This document shows positions 36,401 to 47,390 of a stretch of DNA of 64,000 nt, one piece after another (within the stretch, counting starts at the first letter, position 1; each line of letters opens with the position of its first letter). Below the pieces are notes generated by a model. It searched no databases. It saw only the letters and a list, made by a program, of their open reading frames with translations, and was not told the origin of the DNA. Origin of the DNA: Rhodeus uyekii (lineage: Eukaryota; Chordata; Actinopteri; Cypriniformes; Acheilognathidae); the NCBI GenBank assembly GCA_037043235.1, contig JAWRVZ010000030.1, positions 3,305,001 through 3,369,000 of the forward strand, written 5' to 3'. A program made the position numbers and the translations under genes.

Positions 36401-36870
36401 CAGTGGAGTTCACTTATCTCGACTCACGGTTAACTCGCCAATACTATTATGTCGACGTTTTTGAAGTGGAACGTCAAACTCCCTATTTGTTTTAGCATTT
36501 TCTTGTCGGTAATGTCGATTCTGTTATGTTGCCGAAATCTAATATCTCGAGCACAAAAAAGCGACAAATTCGCCACTTCACATGGTTATTTCGTGACTAT
36601 TTTGTGTACCTAGTTCACTGCACATGCACTGACTTTGCGTTGCACGTGGATCACGGTCCGCTCACGGTTCACTCCCTGTCGTTGATCTCGTCTGAGGGAT
36701 AACACGCTGTACCATGCCGCACGGTTTTTGTGATTTTGTGAGCAATCTTTGTGTTTGCATTGTTGGAGAATATAATTAAAGGTTTGTATCAAGAATCGAA
36801 GGTGGCTTTTATTGTGGTGGTTTTACATATGCCTTTTGTTGTTAGCAAACATACACTGTACTGTGTATAT
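36401..36870. mobile_element. Tigger-like element, CAGTGGAGTTCACTTATCTC end
   Basis: Starts CAGTGGAGTTCACTTATCTC after TA. The sequence matches, in reverse, the right half and interior of the element at 46388-47184 (shared phrases CACGGTTAACTCG and TTTAGCATTTTCTT). The other terminus is not found; similarity fades near 36870. Confidence 0.7.
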
Positions 36871-37027
36871 GTAATTTTTTTTTTAGAAAAATATCAAACA
36901 AATCTTCAAACAAATCACGGCAACACTGTTGTGTAAAAAGACGAGCATGTACATTCTCATTTAATAACTCACATCATGTACATCAATAAATTTTTCGTTC
37001 TTGTGAAGGTTGTTGTCTTAGGCGCAA

Positions 37028-37265
37028 TATCACTCTGACAGCTGGCGCTGATAGGCTGTCTGACCTGTCAATCATGCAAGATGACGTGATTGGCTGGGTT
37101 GCCATGAGGGCAGGCTCTTTTCATCTCATCCGATGATCAACACAACACGCTTCTTAAAGGGACGAGCGCAGTGGGAGAGACAGCTTTTTTCTTTTTGTTC
37201 TGATTCTGACTTGTGTTTGTGTTTGAAATTGCGTGAAATTCACGCTCAAGCACTGTGTACCGAGC
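37028..37265. repeat. Repeat segment shared with the 26623-27232 transposon, inverted
   Basis: Reversed, it shares TTGATCATCGGATGAGATGA, CAGCCAATCACGTC and CTTGCATGATTGACAGG with 26815-27055. No terminal repeats of that family surround it here. Confidence 0.75.
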
Positions 37266-38189
37266 TTCAAAAATACAGAAAAGTAAAGAAAGGCTTTAAC
37301 TAATAAAAATCCCTAACTTGATTATAAATAACTCTTTACAAATCATTAAAATAAGAAAGAGAAAAGAATATATATATATATACAGAAGCGGAAATGCATT
37401 TCCAAATCGTCTCTATCAGGCTAATTTAGCTAGTTATTTTTATTGTTGCCGTTTTATTATATTTTTAATATCTGAATGAAAATAAAAGCGACAACAGTGA
37501 AGGACAACAGAGGACCAGGCCTGGACTTTATGTTGCGTGTTTGTGTGGGCAGCTGTCGTCCATGAAGGGCTGCCGCCAGTACTTTTATTTTGTGTGCGTT
37601 TTGATTTCATATTAAAAGTTGTTAAATGTTCACTGATTCCCGCCTCCTTCTTCCCCCAACAAAGAACTTTGCTTCAATATCAATCTGCATATTTGGTTTA
37701 AATGGACATGGTTCTGCTCATCTTTTTTAGCATCTTTGAAGGCATCTCAAGTCAAATACATACAAAACACGGAACCGGAAGCAACCTGTTTTACAGAATA
37801 TGGAAATTTGTTTCACATAACCTGTTTGCTCTGCATTTTTCTGAATGTTTTTTCAGACAGCATATGGCGGTAGGAAGGAAACAAAGCACAACCGAATATG
37901 ATCGTGCCACATTCTGTCTCTGGAGACGCCTTCATCTGAATGACTTTTGAAGGGATCCTTCACTGTCTTCACTTCACTTGATGGGCATCCTTCACTGCCT
38001 TTGATATCGAAGGATATTGGAATATCTTTAATACTTTAATAGTTACAGGCACACAAACTTTGGAAAAATACCATTTATGGCACTCGGACAGGAATGTTCA
38101 GTTATGTTGATAGGAAACAAATCATATTTGTTATTTTTGTATTTGTTCTTCAGATAATGTGAAACCATTGATAATGTGTACTAATTCAG
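37266..38189. other. Non-coding; possible LTR end
   Basis: 37500-37650 has a GC-richer block ending in a TATTAAAAG-type tail and could be an LTR fragment. An (AT)n run lies at about 37368-37382. No gene. Confidence 0.35.
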
Positions 38190-38300
38190 TGGTCCCCAAC
38201 CCCACGAAGTGGCACCGGGCCGCGGAGCGATTTCGCGGACCGGTCCGTGAGCTGCTGCAAGCGGCTGTGGCGCTGTGACTATGGAGGCGTTTGAACAGTC
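38190..38300. mobile_element. hAT terminus fragment (CAGTGGTCCCCAACC)
   Basis: Begins CAGTGGTCCCCAACCCC and continues with CACCGGGCCGCGGAGCG and GGACCGGTCCGTGAG, a common hAT left end. The right end was not found. Confidence 0.65.
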
Positions 38301-38639
38301 TCGCTTGCGCTTGCGAAAAACAAAAGTGCCGTTGGCATTTAATGCAACAAAGATGGTTAAAGTCAACAGATTAACTAACAGACCAATCTCTCCGTTAAAC
38401 TAAAACAATGTTGGTAATGTTCTATAGTCATCTGTTCTATTAGTCATTATTCACCCTGTATATTTTCATTCTGACCCCCTCTACAAAATTGAGACTGGAA
38501 AGTTTCTGAATTTCAGTTGATTTTATACACATACAGTAACTGCAGGCATTGAAATGACATGCACTGTATGATACAGTACACATTTTGAATGTCCTTTATT
38601 TTCCAATAAAGAACCATGATTCTCCTTTCCAGAAGTTAC

Positions 38640-39325
38640 CAACCCTATTCATAACGTGTCTTTGTGCACAATCACTAACTGCAAAGTCAGCTTTCTATGT
38701 TGCTCTTAATCCTTCTCCTGTCTCCTTAACAAGCTCGTGAGTGCCACCTGATTCACACACACACACACACACACACACACGATCAGCTTCTGGTCCCAGT
38801 GTTGGGTTTTCTATGTTGTGTAAATTGCCTTTCCTGTAGTGATCAGGTAAAGAGCTTTGTAGTGTTTCACCTAATTTACCTATACCTGAGACCTCCAGTT
38901 AATCTGAGATGTGTAGATCTGTGTGTGTGTGTGTGTGTGAACATCAGATGTGCTACTGTGTTGTCCTTTCCTCACTATTCTAAATAATTTAAATGGAAAT
39001 ATTCCGTTGCCTTATTTTTTCTTTGAGACCGACATTTTCTCCTGTGTTTCATTAGAAAGGGTGTTAGGGAATTATCTCTGTGTTTTATTTTCTTTGGTAG
39101 GTAAGTTATCCCTTAAAACCCCTAGTAAGAATGCTCTTTTGTTTGTTTTGGCCCCCCTGAAGCCTTGGTTTGTTTACATCCCACAGTTTATGTAATAAAA
39201 TATCTTGAGCATTTTGTATCTGCCCTGAAACCTGGAGACGGCAGTTCTCTTTTTCTCTCCGCTATACAGGTTACATTCCTCTTCCTACCCTTAGATTTAA
39301 AAGAGGCATGTAACAGCGTTCGTTC
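38640..39325 (+). mobile_element. Possible LTR-like segment with microsatellites
   Basis: The right part has TGTAATAAAATATCTTGAGC followed by a GC-richer tail with CTCTCCGCTATACAGG, a layout like an LTR polyadenylation region. (AC)n at about 38755-38780 and (GT)n at about 38921-38939 lie inside. Tips and TSD were not identified. Confidence 0.35.
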
Positions 39326-40310
39326 AAAACTTTGACAGAACGTTAACCAAAGATCTGAGATTATTCCCTGTTAGCTGGATCATCCCCTGCTATCAAAGTA
39401 TACCGTTATCTGAACGGCAATAAACTGTCTGTGTAAATGCCACTTCAAAAGCACTTCTGTGCCACCTCTGTAGTGTAAATTATTATGTTGAAGCATTAAT
39501 GTGGATTATAGACAACACAAATTAGGATTTCCATTCTTAAGGCCACTTATCCTTAATAAGGTTATGGGGGAAATACAAATTTTCATTTGAATACATGAAT
39601 AGTTTTCAAAAATACAGAATGAATTACTACTTGAGCGCCGCAACATATCTTAAAAAAGAGAGTTCATTAGTACAGTACTCACAGATTACAAAATCATGTG
39701 CCATTAATACTCAATAGAAAATGGGATGCGTTTCTTTCATTCAAAGGGGCATGTTTATCTGAAAAAAGAAGATAACAGCATTCTGTCTGCAATAAAAACT
39801 TTTTGTACTGTGGTACAACACAATATTTGTATATATATTACATATATAATGTATATTATATTTAATTATAATTCATTATTATTATTATTAATTATTTACA
39901 TTTTATTTAATGTATTACATGAAAACAAATATATGTATGCGCACTTTGTCAATGTTATTATCAAAATATATTAATTCATTTTAGATGTCTAAATTAAGAT
40001 TGTCTACTGGACAAATACGAATGAACAAATAAAATAATATTTATAATACATGCAGAAATTAAATATCTTGTACGATTTTTCTTCTCTTGTTCAATATCTT
40101 TAATCAAAAACAACACAAACTGGTCCAGAAATCATATGTACATGAATATTCGTTTTAACCCTACAAAGCTTTCATGTTATTTATGCAGTTGCAGAGAGTT
40201 TGCACAGCTTTGCCCTAATTTCCTGAGGTCTCATAACTCATAAATGACTGTGAATCAGTGGAGGTCTCTGGTCCCACCTCTATCGCTCTTTCAAAGTCAC
40301 TGTGCAAGGG
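39326..40310. other. Non-coding AT-rich stretch
   Basis: Strongly AT-rich with TATAT and (ATT)n runs at 39825-39905; no gene. Confidence 0.45.
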
Positions 40311-40315
40311 CACTG

Positions 40316-40500
40316 CACTGTAAAAAAAATTATATGACCAATGATTTATGTTTTTACATAGGCTTTAACTCATCAAAATAAGTTCAACAATTTTTAAGCA
40401 ACTGTTTGTTGTAAGTCATAGAAGATTTAGCTCTCTTTTTTAAAGTCAGTAAAATTTAAGTTGAAATGACTTAAACATCCAAGTTGATTGCAGTTATTGG
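40316..40500. mobile_element. MITE fragment (CACTGTAAAAAAA end)
   Basis: Starts CACTGTAAAAAAAATTATAT and contains the AAGTTGAAATGACTTAAAC phrase found in widespread zebrafish-type MITEs. The second terminus was not paired. Confidence 0.5.
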
Positions 40501-41067
40501 TGATGTTGAAATCGTGATCGTTTATAGCCTACATTTAGCTTTTTACTTCTGTTGATTGTATTGAGCCTTTGAAAGTCATTATAGCTGTGTTCGTTTTTGA
40601 AGATTATCATGATAAACAAAATGTGATAATCATAAAATGTTTGTTGTCACAGAGCTGATTTTCTGCTTTTATCCAAAATCAAATAGATTTTGTTGAGGGA
40701 ACCAGGGTGATGACAACTTCTGGGTTTGTCAAAAAAAAAAAATCTTCACTCCATATAGTGTGTTTACTGCTGTATCTGGGAATGAAAAAGGCGATCAATT
40801 TAGTCCCAAGTAGTATTGAAATGGTACACTTATACATTTAAAACTAGTACATTGATATTAGTATATTTACTACATAAAGTATACCAAAAATATACCTGAA
40901 CTTTCCTTAAGTATACTTAAATTAATTTGAACTACACTTCTTTTTCGTAGGGGTTGTGATGCTTTGCTGGCATCTATTTTTAATATTTCTCACTCTGTGT
41001 ACACCCAACATACAGAATTCTTCAGTTCAACACCTAACAAAAGGTGGTTTGTGTGCAGAGACTCACT

Positions 41068-41098
<31 letters not shown>

Positions 41099-42880
41099 TC
41101 CCACTGTTTTTCCCTGAAGGGACTGAGCTCCATATGAAGGGATGTCCACATCAATTATTTAGCTAATCTACCGAGTAACAAGAGATAACACCCCACATAC
41201 GGTCAGTCAACCTGTTACAAAACCCCCCAAAAACACACTCGGTGATGTTGATTCAGTGTTTCAATGCATATTAAAACTCCTCCAGGTACTCTTGAAATAT
41301 GACACTAAAAATGTATTGATTAAACTGACCCTCCCGTTCATTTGCAATATATAACTTAATAAAACATCCTAAGAGATATGATATTCACTCTGTGAGCTAA
41401 TTAATAACAGAAGCTGAACCATATTGTTTTCTGTGAATTTAAAGTTACTATCACAATCACAATCTACTGTTGCTTGAGTTTCTGTTACTAATCCAAAAAC
41501 ATGTAATTGAGCACTAGGCAATTGCAGTTCAATAAACAGTATGTTTTTATGAAGTACTTATATTTTACAAAACTACAGCAGAACCATTGCAACAGTTGTG
41601 GTGTTTTGCTCCTTTTTGAAAAAAATAGGTGAATGACTTAATGGCTCATTCATGAAGACAATTTGCTGAAATGTGAAACCGAATGTGAATATGTATTATT
41701 TGTATTAAATGTATTTGAATATAGCAGGAAGTAATTGCATTTACATGAATACATAAATCACAAAAAGAAACTGAACTGAAGGTAAAATGCAACGGGTAAA
41801 AAGAAAAGCTACTTTTATTTCATATTTGGTCCTTACTAAAACATTTGTTTAAAAAAAACTCAAAATATTGAATCCAATAAAAGTAGTTAAAGTGTTTACC
41901 CCAATTACAGTATAAAAAAATGCATTTTCATTTCAGTAATGCAGTTTGTATTGCACGTATTATGATTATCCCAAACTTAAAAGCTTGTGTTATTTGCAGC
42001 TATCGTTCATGTTCAATTTGAATGAACAATCTAATAATAAAATAGATATTAGTTTATATATATTTTTTTAAATATCACAATTGCATATAAGAGAGAGCTT
42101 TACTGAGCCTTTGCAAAATAAAAGTCCTCATTCTATTTGAGGAATTTTCGTTTCAAAATCTCTTGAAAACAAATGAAAGAACAAATTGTAGATTCGCGTT
42201 TTAGCCACTAGATGCCAGTGTTGTATATCAGTATTCGAAACCAGAATGAGCTTCAAATTAAACTGATCCAGTGAACCGATAAAATCCCACATCTGCTTCT
42301 ACTTCATTGGTGATTATTTGTGCTAAAATCACTTTTTGGCACCACATGCGATGACAGGCGGGAAAGGTAAACTGTTTCTAGAGATATTAGTTTTGTTGAG
42401 TTAATCAAAGAACACAAAAAATATTATAAAAGGTCAGTCACCAAGTTAATGCTGATGGCTCTAAATCTAAAACTATTTTCTTTATAAAAATGTGTATAGT
42501 CTTAAGTGATTATAAAACTTCCTTTCTGTATAGCCTCATAACTTTTCTTGCGGATTGAGGGCAGATATGTTATGATCGTGACAGAAAAAGAAGAAAAGTT
42601 TAGTGACGCTCTAATATATTCAGATAAGAGAGTTGCATCAGTGGCTGCATTTGATCTGTGACGGATCTGTTTGCACGCCTGTCTTTAGATTCTGACATAT
42701 CTTTGATCTTACAATAGACCTATTCAGTTATGAATTATACACACTTCAACTGTGGACGGTGAGAATGACAGATATGAAGACATCAAAACTTACATAGAGC
42801 CTATAGTTTATAATCTTATAAAGATAAACGATACTGACACAATTAGTCTAGGTGAGATTTTAGTAGGGGATTATAAATAA
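40501..42880. other. Non-coding; (GA)n microsatellite
   Basis: A (GA)n run lies at about 41071-41098. No supported exon or full repeat elsewhere. Confidence 0.5.
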
Positions 42881-43119
42881 AAACGAAGGTTTTGCTATGG
42901 AGAGGATCAAGTTCGCCAGGAAGAGGAAGGTAACCAAGACCAAACCTAAACATTAACATTCATGGCAGCTTCAAACCACAGCGGACGGATGCTGGAGTGA
43001 GCATTTGAGAAAGTGCTTTCTATCGAGATCCTGGCATGACACCTGAGTAAGCAAAGAAGACGCTGTGAATATGTGGCACAAACAAGCCTGGAGGGAGCAT
43101 CCAAACATGAAAGCGTGTC

Positions 43120-43345
43120 CGTTCTCCTTTTGGCCCCGGGCGTTCATAAACAAACGCCTTCTGTTCGCTCTTCCCAGTGAGTTTATTTCTGACGCGGGCT
43201 CTCGCCCCTCCGCCGCTCACGCCTGGCCTCGCTCCGACGGCAGGCGGCCATCCTGGCAGCTGCTTACCGCTCCATCTCCCGACGGGAAAAACACAAGTTG
43301 GCTTCACAGCAAACAAAACCTGGTGGAAAAAGCCCGAGAGACCAA
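43120..43345. other. GC-rich block of unknown role
   Basis: This is the most GC- and CpG-rich non-repeat section of the mid-window (for example GACGCGGGCTCTCGCCCC and GCTCCGACGGCAGG). Long frames occur on both strands, which is what GC-rich DNA gives by chance, and neither has convincing splice context. It may be a conserved element or CpG island. Confidence 0.3.
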
Positions 43346-43491
43346 AGGGAAGTACTCGTGGCAATTAATCCTTGATTTTCCAAGGGTGTGAACTGAAATG
43401 GATGAATATAGCATATCGAGGCTCAACGTCACACAAATTTATTTAACAGAAGAAATTCCAAGGTTGAGTTTGTGCTGTTTAAGTGTATGTT

Positions 43492-43740
43492 AGCAGTGTT
43501 GGGGAAAGTTACTTTTAAAAGTACAGCATTACCTTGAGATGCGAGCAAAATCCGTTCCAGGACTGAGCTCGTAACTCAAATTGCTCGTATCTCAAATCAT
43601 TTTCCCCATAAGAAATAACAGGGGGGGAAATTATCCGTTCCGGCCCTCTAAAAAACTCCCTTATTAGTGCTGATAACAATGGGGAAAACGTTTTAATTGC
43701 TATAGAGACACACACACATACATACAAATTATAGTATATA
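43492..43740. mobile_element. Nested MITEs: GTTGGGGAAAGTTAC end plus Tigger-like end
   Basis: AGCAGTGTTGGGGAAAGTTA starts a very common teleost MITE. After TA, at 43523, a different element begins CAGCATTACCTTGAGATGCG with GCTCGTAACTC and CAAATTGCTCGTATCTC, a Tigger-like terminal pattern. The second apparently inserted into the first. Confidence 0.55.
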
Positions 43741-44004
43741 AGGATTCATGTGATATAAAATAAAATGTGGTTTTAATTATTTTAGTTCTTACCTTCGAGA
43801 CAGACGATACAGTAGCGGCTAATGACAGAATGTTCAAGGAGGAGGAGGGAGGGATAGTGTAGATAACACAAACACAATACGGAAGTGTAGTGTTTCTTCC
43901 CGTGTAGTGTGGATAGAGTGTAATGTATGCCTCAGAACCTCATATGTATTATTACTGAACACGTATAACTCTTGCTGCTCCCAGTGCAAAAATGTGCAAA
44001 AGCA

Positions 44005-45290
44005 CAAACAAATCCAGATGTATCAATCTCTGTGTACGAAAGATCCCACACATATTCTCTTTGTACATCCCGATTAACGTAAAAGTGAGCGCACATGTAC
44101 GAGCACAACACCCCACCCAGTCTCCTCCCCTAATTAAACTGATTTAAATATGGTAATGAGTCCACTTGGGCAAAAGACAGCAGTAAGAAAATGGCTAAAG
44201 CAAGCGGCACGAAAACGAAACTTTACAGAAAGTGAATTGGAGGTGCTTCTATCGGAGGTAGAAAAAAATTTATTTGGAACTTTGTCCTCCGGAATTAATA
44301 ATAAACGGAAAAAAATAAAAAACGGAAAAAAATACACCAATCGCGCACCCTGTCAGCTACCAGCTGACACCCAACTATGCTGTTTGTAAGGATGTATGAA
44401 TCATGGGTTGACCCAGGCCACCTTGCCACAATATTTGTTAGATATTAAATCACATATAATCTGCACATTTATTGAATGGAAATGTTTCTGATTCACATAT
44501 GCAAATTCATCTTCAGATGGTGCCTTAAATGTGTGTGCAGTCGATCGCTCCGTTTACATTAGGGAAACCGGCTATTGCTGCATATTGCATTTTAATGTTT
44601 GGAGGGTCAACGGCATCATATGGGAACAGCTGGCATTGCGCGGCTCAAAGACGACTCGCTTATTTCTGAGCGGTCTGCCAGTTCCCTTTGGAAAGAATCA
44701 GTTGCCAGGAAACCAAGCGTTGTTAGCACCTGTAACGGAACGGGTATTGCGTGTTTCCTCGCTGTCTCTCTCTCTAGATTCGGACCAACTAGATTTGGAG
44801 GATAGCCCTTGGAAATCTGAAACTGCTGATAAGGCAGTCATCCTGGACCAGAAAATCATTGTGGTCCCTAAAAACGCGTTCTCTTCGGATTCTGCCATTA
44901 GCAATGTCCTCTAATATTGCCAAAGCTGCCATTGCCAGACTATAGGTTGTGTCAGTTTGCACGTGCTTTTATATGTTCTTACTTAATTGCATAATTTATA
45001 GAATATTCCCATAAGGCTTGTGTGACAATATATATAAATTATTTTATACATTGCAAATTAATAGCAATGCTTCCCACAGACTTGTAGAACAATACGTTGT
45101 GTCATGTTTGCAACTTCACTTCATTGCCTGTAGGAGTCGGCAATGGACAAAACAATGAGAAATGTACTTACGCCAGACATGAACTTGCCGTGGAGAAACA
45201 CCGTTAGTACATCCAACCGCGAGCGTGAAAGCTGGCGAACGCAATGTTTTTGTGCATAAGCAGTGTTGATACATGAAGCCCCAGGACATT
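44005..45290 (+). mobile_element. Harbinger-type transposon remnant
   Basis: Contains a Myb/SANT-like accessory-protein remnant (44150-44389). The right end, reversed, is GGGGCTTCATGTATCAACAC, like PIF/Harbinger ends, and the left has the matching ATGTATCAAT. No intact nuclease frame. Ends approximate. Confidence 0.5.
44150..44389 (+). pseudogene. Harbinger Myb-like DNA-binding protein, N-terminal remnant
   Basis: The frame contains KRNFTESELEVLLSEVE at about residues 22-38, then LFGTLSSGINNKRKK. This matches the first helix and linker of the Myb/SANT-like protein that accompanies PIF/Harbinger nucleases in fish. The following lysine-rich stretch comes from a short poly-A duplication, and the rest of the Myb domain is lost. 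It is a transposon protein relic, not a host gene. Confidence 0.6.
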
Positions 45291-45929
45291 TCAATTCAAA
45301 CCTTTCAGCTGTGCTGCCATTCTATATTGGAGAAGAATAGGACGCAGGAACGAAAGTTCAACTTGAAACACAGATGTGATGTTTATCTAAAGGTATTTTA
45401 GCTTATTAGTATAGTTGACTCCAAGATCAACAGCAAAGACACTTAATAAAGTAACATTAAATACATAAAGTATATTAGTATAATTCAACATTTATTTCTT
45501 GCAGGTTTGCGTTTTATTTTGAGTAGGCATTTCACTGTTTTAGTTCATCATGAGAAGTACTGAATCTGTTTTTGTGAAAGTTAGAGAACTACAACAAGCA
45601 GTCTAGTAACAAGATTGTTTTGTTTTTTGTCTAGAACTGCAAGCATAATTTTCACACACAATGCCTCTGCACTCACGATTTACAGCCAATACATGTCAAA
45701 ATAAAGTACATTTTAAAGAAATAAAGTATGTGGGTACATTTTTATTAAATGACATTGCAATGCTTGTAGCATGTTTCACAGAAGTGAAATTTCCTCAAAA
45801 AGTGTTAAAGGGTGTAAGGGTTGTGTTTCATGGGACTAAGTTTACTATATTAGAAAAGCCATACATATGAAGCTGGTTATTTGATGTAAACGTCAACGTG
45901 TATTTGTTTACAGTGGTAAAAGTTTATTT

Positions 45930-45964
45930 TTGGGGGGTCCCAGCTTAAAACGAGGGGTCAACTC

Positions 45965-46006
<42 letters not shown>

Positions 46007-46045
46007 AATTGGAAATCTGAGGGGGCCGGACATGTAAATACCACT
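45930..46045. repeat. Repeat fragment with (TA)n, similar to 4030-4080
   Basis: GGGGGGTCCCAGCTTAAAAC and GAGGGGTCAAC match GGGGGCCCAGCTTAAAATGA at 4050. A (TA)n run of about 35 bp lies at 45970-46004. Confidence 0.55.
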
Positions 46046-46270
46046 GGTAAACACCATGTATAAAATAAGTCTTTATTAATCAATAATCTGTCCATGTAAT
46101 ACGTTATAAAAATATAAAAATGACTACACCTCTAGTGTTCATTTATGGATGTGTTTGCTTTTGTTTTGTTTTTAAAAGCCAGAGACATATTTTTCAGTTA
46201 GCCTGAGTTGCTTTACTTCTATTATCTACACTGATATTTAGATCAAATTCGGTAGAATTAAGTGGAATGG

Positions 46271-47390
46271 TGTCACAGTTCTGTCTTGTCTCCACCCACT
46301 TCCAGTTTCCTCACGTGATTCTCCCAGTGTCATTCCATTCACCTGTCTTGTCATCAGTCACCTCATCAGTCATTCCTTGTGTATATACAGTGGAGTTCGG
46401 TTATGTCGACGGCCAAGGGGGTTGCAAAAAAGCGTCGAGATAACCGTTTAGCGAGATAACCAACAGCCAATATGGCGATTTATTTGATGAAGCGATCGGC
46501 ATGCTATAGAATATACATACACTGTAAATATTTGCTAACAACAAAAGGCATATGTGCACCAACTAACAGCAGAGACTTATATACAATAAAAACACCTTCG
46601 ATTCTCCATACAAACCTTTAATTATATTCTCCAACATTGCAAACACAATTTCGCTCACAGCGTAAACAGTAACAACATATTCGTGAGGTCATCACGCTGT
46701 ACTAGATTGCATACTTTCTTGCGTTCTGCCTGTCTAATGTGCTTTCTCAACAAATTTGGCTTCGTCCCGTCTTTTAACAACCAGGTTCTTCAATCCGCAG
46801 CGGCGCGGAGTAGAGCGCACGTCAGAACAAAGTATGAGGCTTAGATAAATACACACACACCTGCTTTTGTTTGACTCGCGCTTTGCTCTGCGCGTAAGAA
46901 TGATATGTGCCTTCACTTCAGAGAGTGCTGCGCGGCGCTGAGAGAGAAGCGTCACTGACAGAGCGACGTGCAGCGTATGCGCAGTGAAATAGGTACGATT
47001 ATGAGACACGAGATAACCATGTGAAGTGGCAAATGTGTCCCTCTTTTGTGCTCGGCGACATTAAGAATCGACATTACCGAAAAGAAAATGCTAAGACAGA
47101 TAGGGAGTTTGGCGGTTCCACTTCAAAAACGTCGACAATGGGATTAGCGAGTTAACCGTGAGTCGAGATAAGTGAACTCCACTGTATTCCCTTTTGTTTC
47201 CCTCTGTCTTCATCTGTCGTTGTCAGGTTTGCTGCTATGGTTCATTTCTGTTGTACTCTATATTTTGCACATTTTGTGCCCTTTAGTTTTGCATTTCGAA
47301 AAGTGTTTGTTTTGAGTTTCTAATTAAAGTGGATTTCAGTTTTCTCCTTGTTCTGGCATGCCTCATCCTCCCGCACCACACGCCTAAAAA
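46271..47390 (+). mobile_element. Solo-LTR-like element interrupted by a Tigger-like MITE
   Basis: The left part starts TGTCACAGTTCTGTC and is promoter-like. The right part (47187 onwards) has TTTTGCACATTTTGTGCCC, then TAATTAAAGTGG and CATCCTCCCGCACCAC. The two halves are split by a 797-bp element with a TA duplication. The right tip is unclear. Confidence 0.6.
46388..47184. mobile_element. Complete Tigger-like non-autonomous element
   Basis: Starts CAGTGGAGTTCGGTTATGTC and, reversed, ends CAGTGGAGTTCACTTATCTC. TA flanks both sides (46386-46387 and 47185-47186). There is no transposase frame in its 797 bp. Partial relatives are at 36401 and 62307. It lies inside an LTR, so it inserted later than that LTR. 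Confidence 0.85.

Noticed and set aside
43020..43391. Long frames on both strands in the GC-rich block
   Set aside because: Simultaneous open frames on both strands follow from low stop frequency in GC-rich DNA. Neither has splice sites, a good start or a recognised domain.
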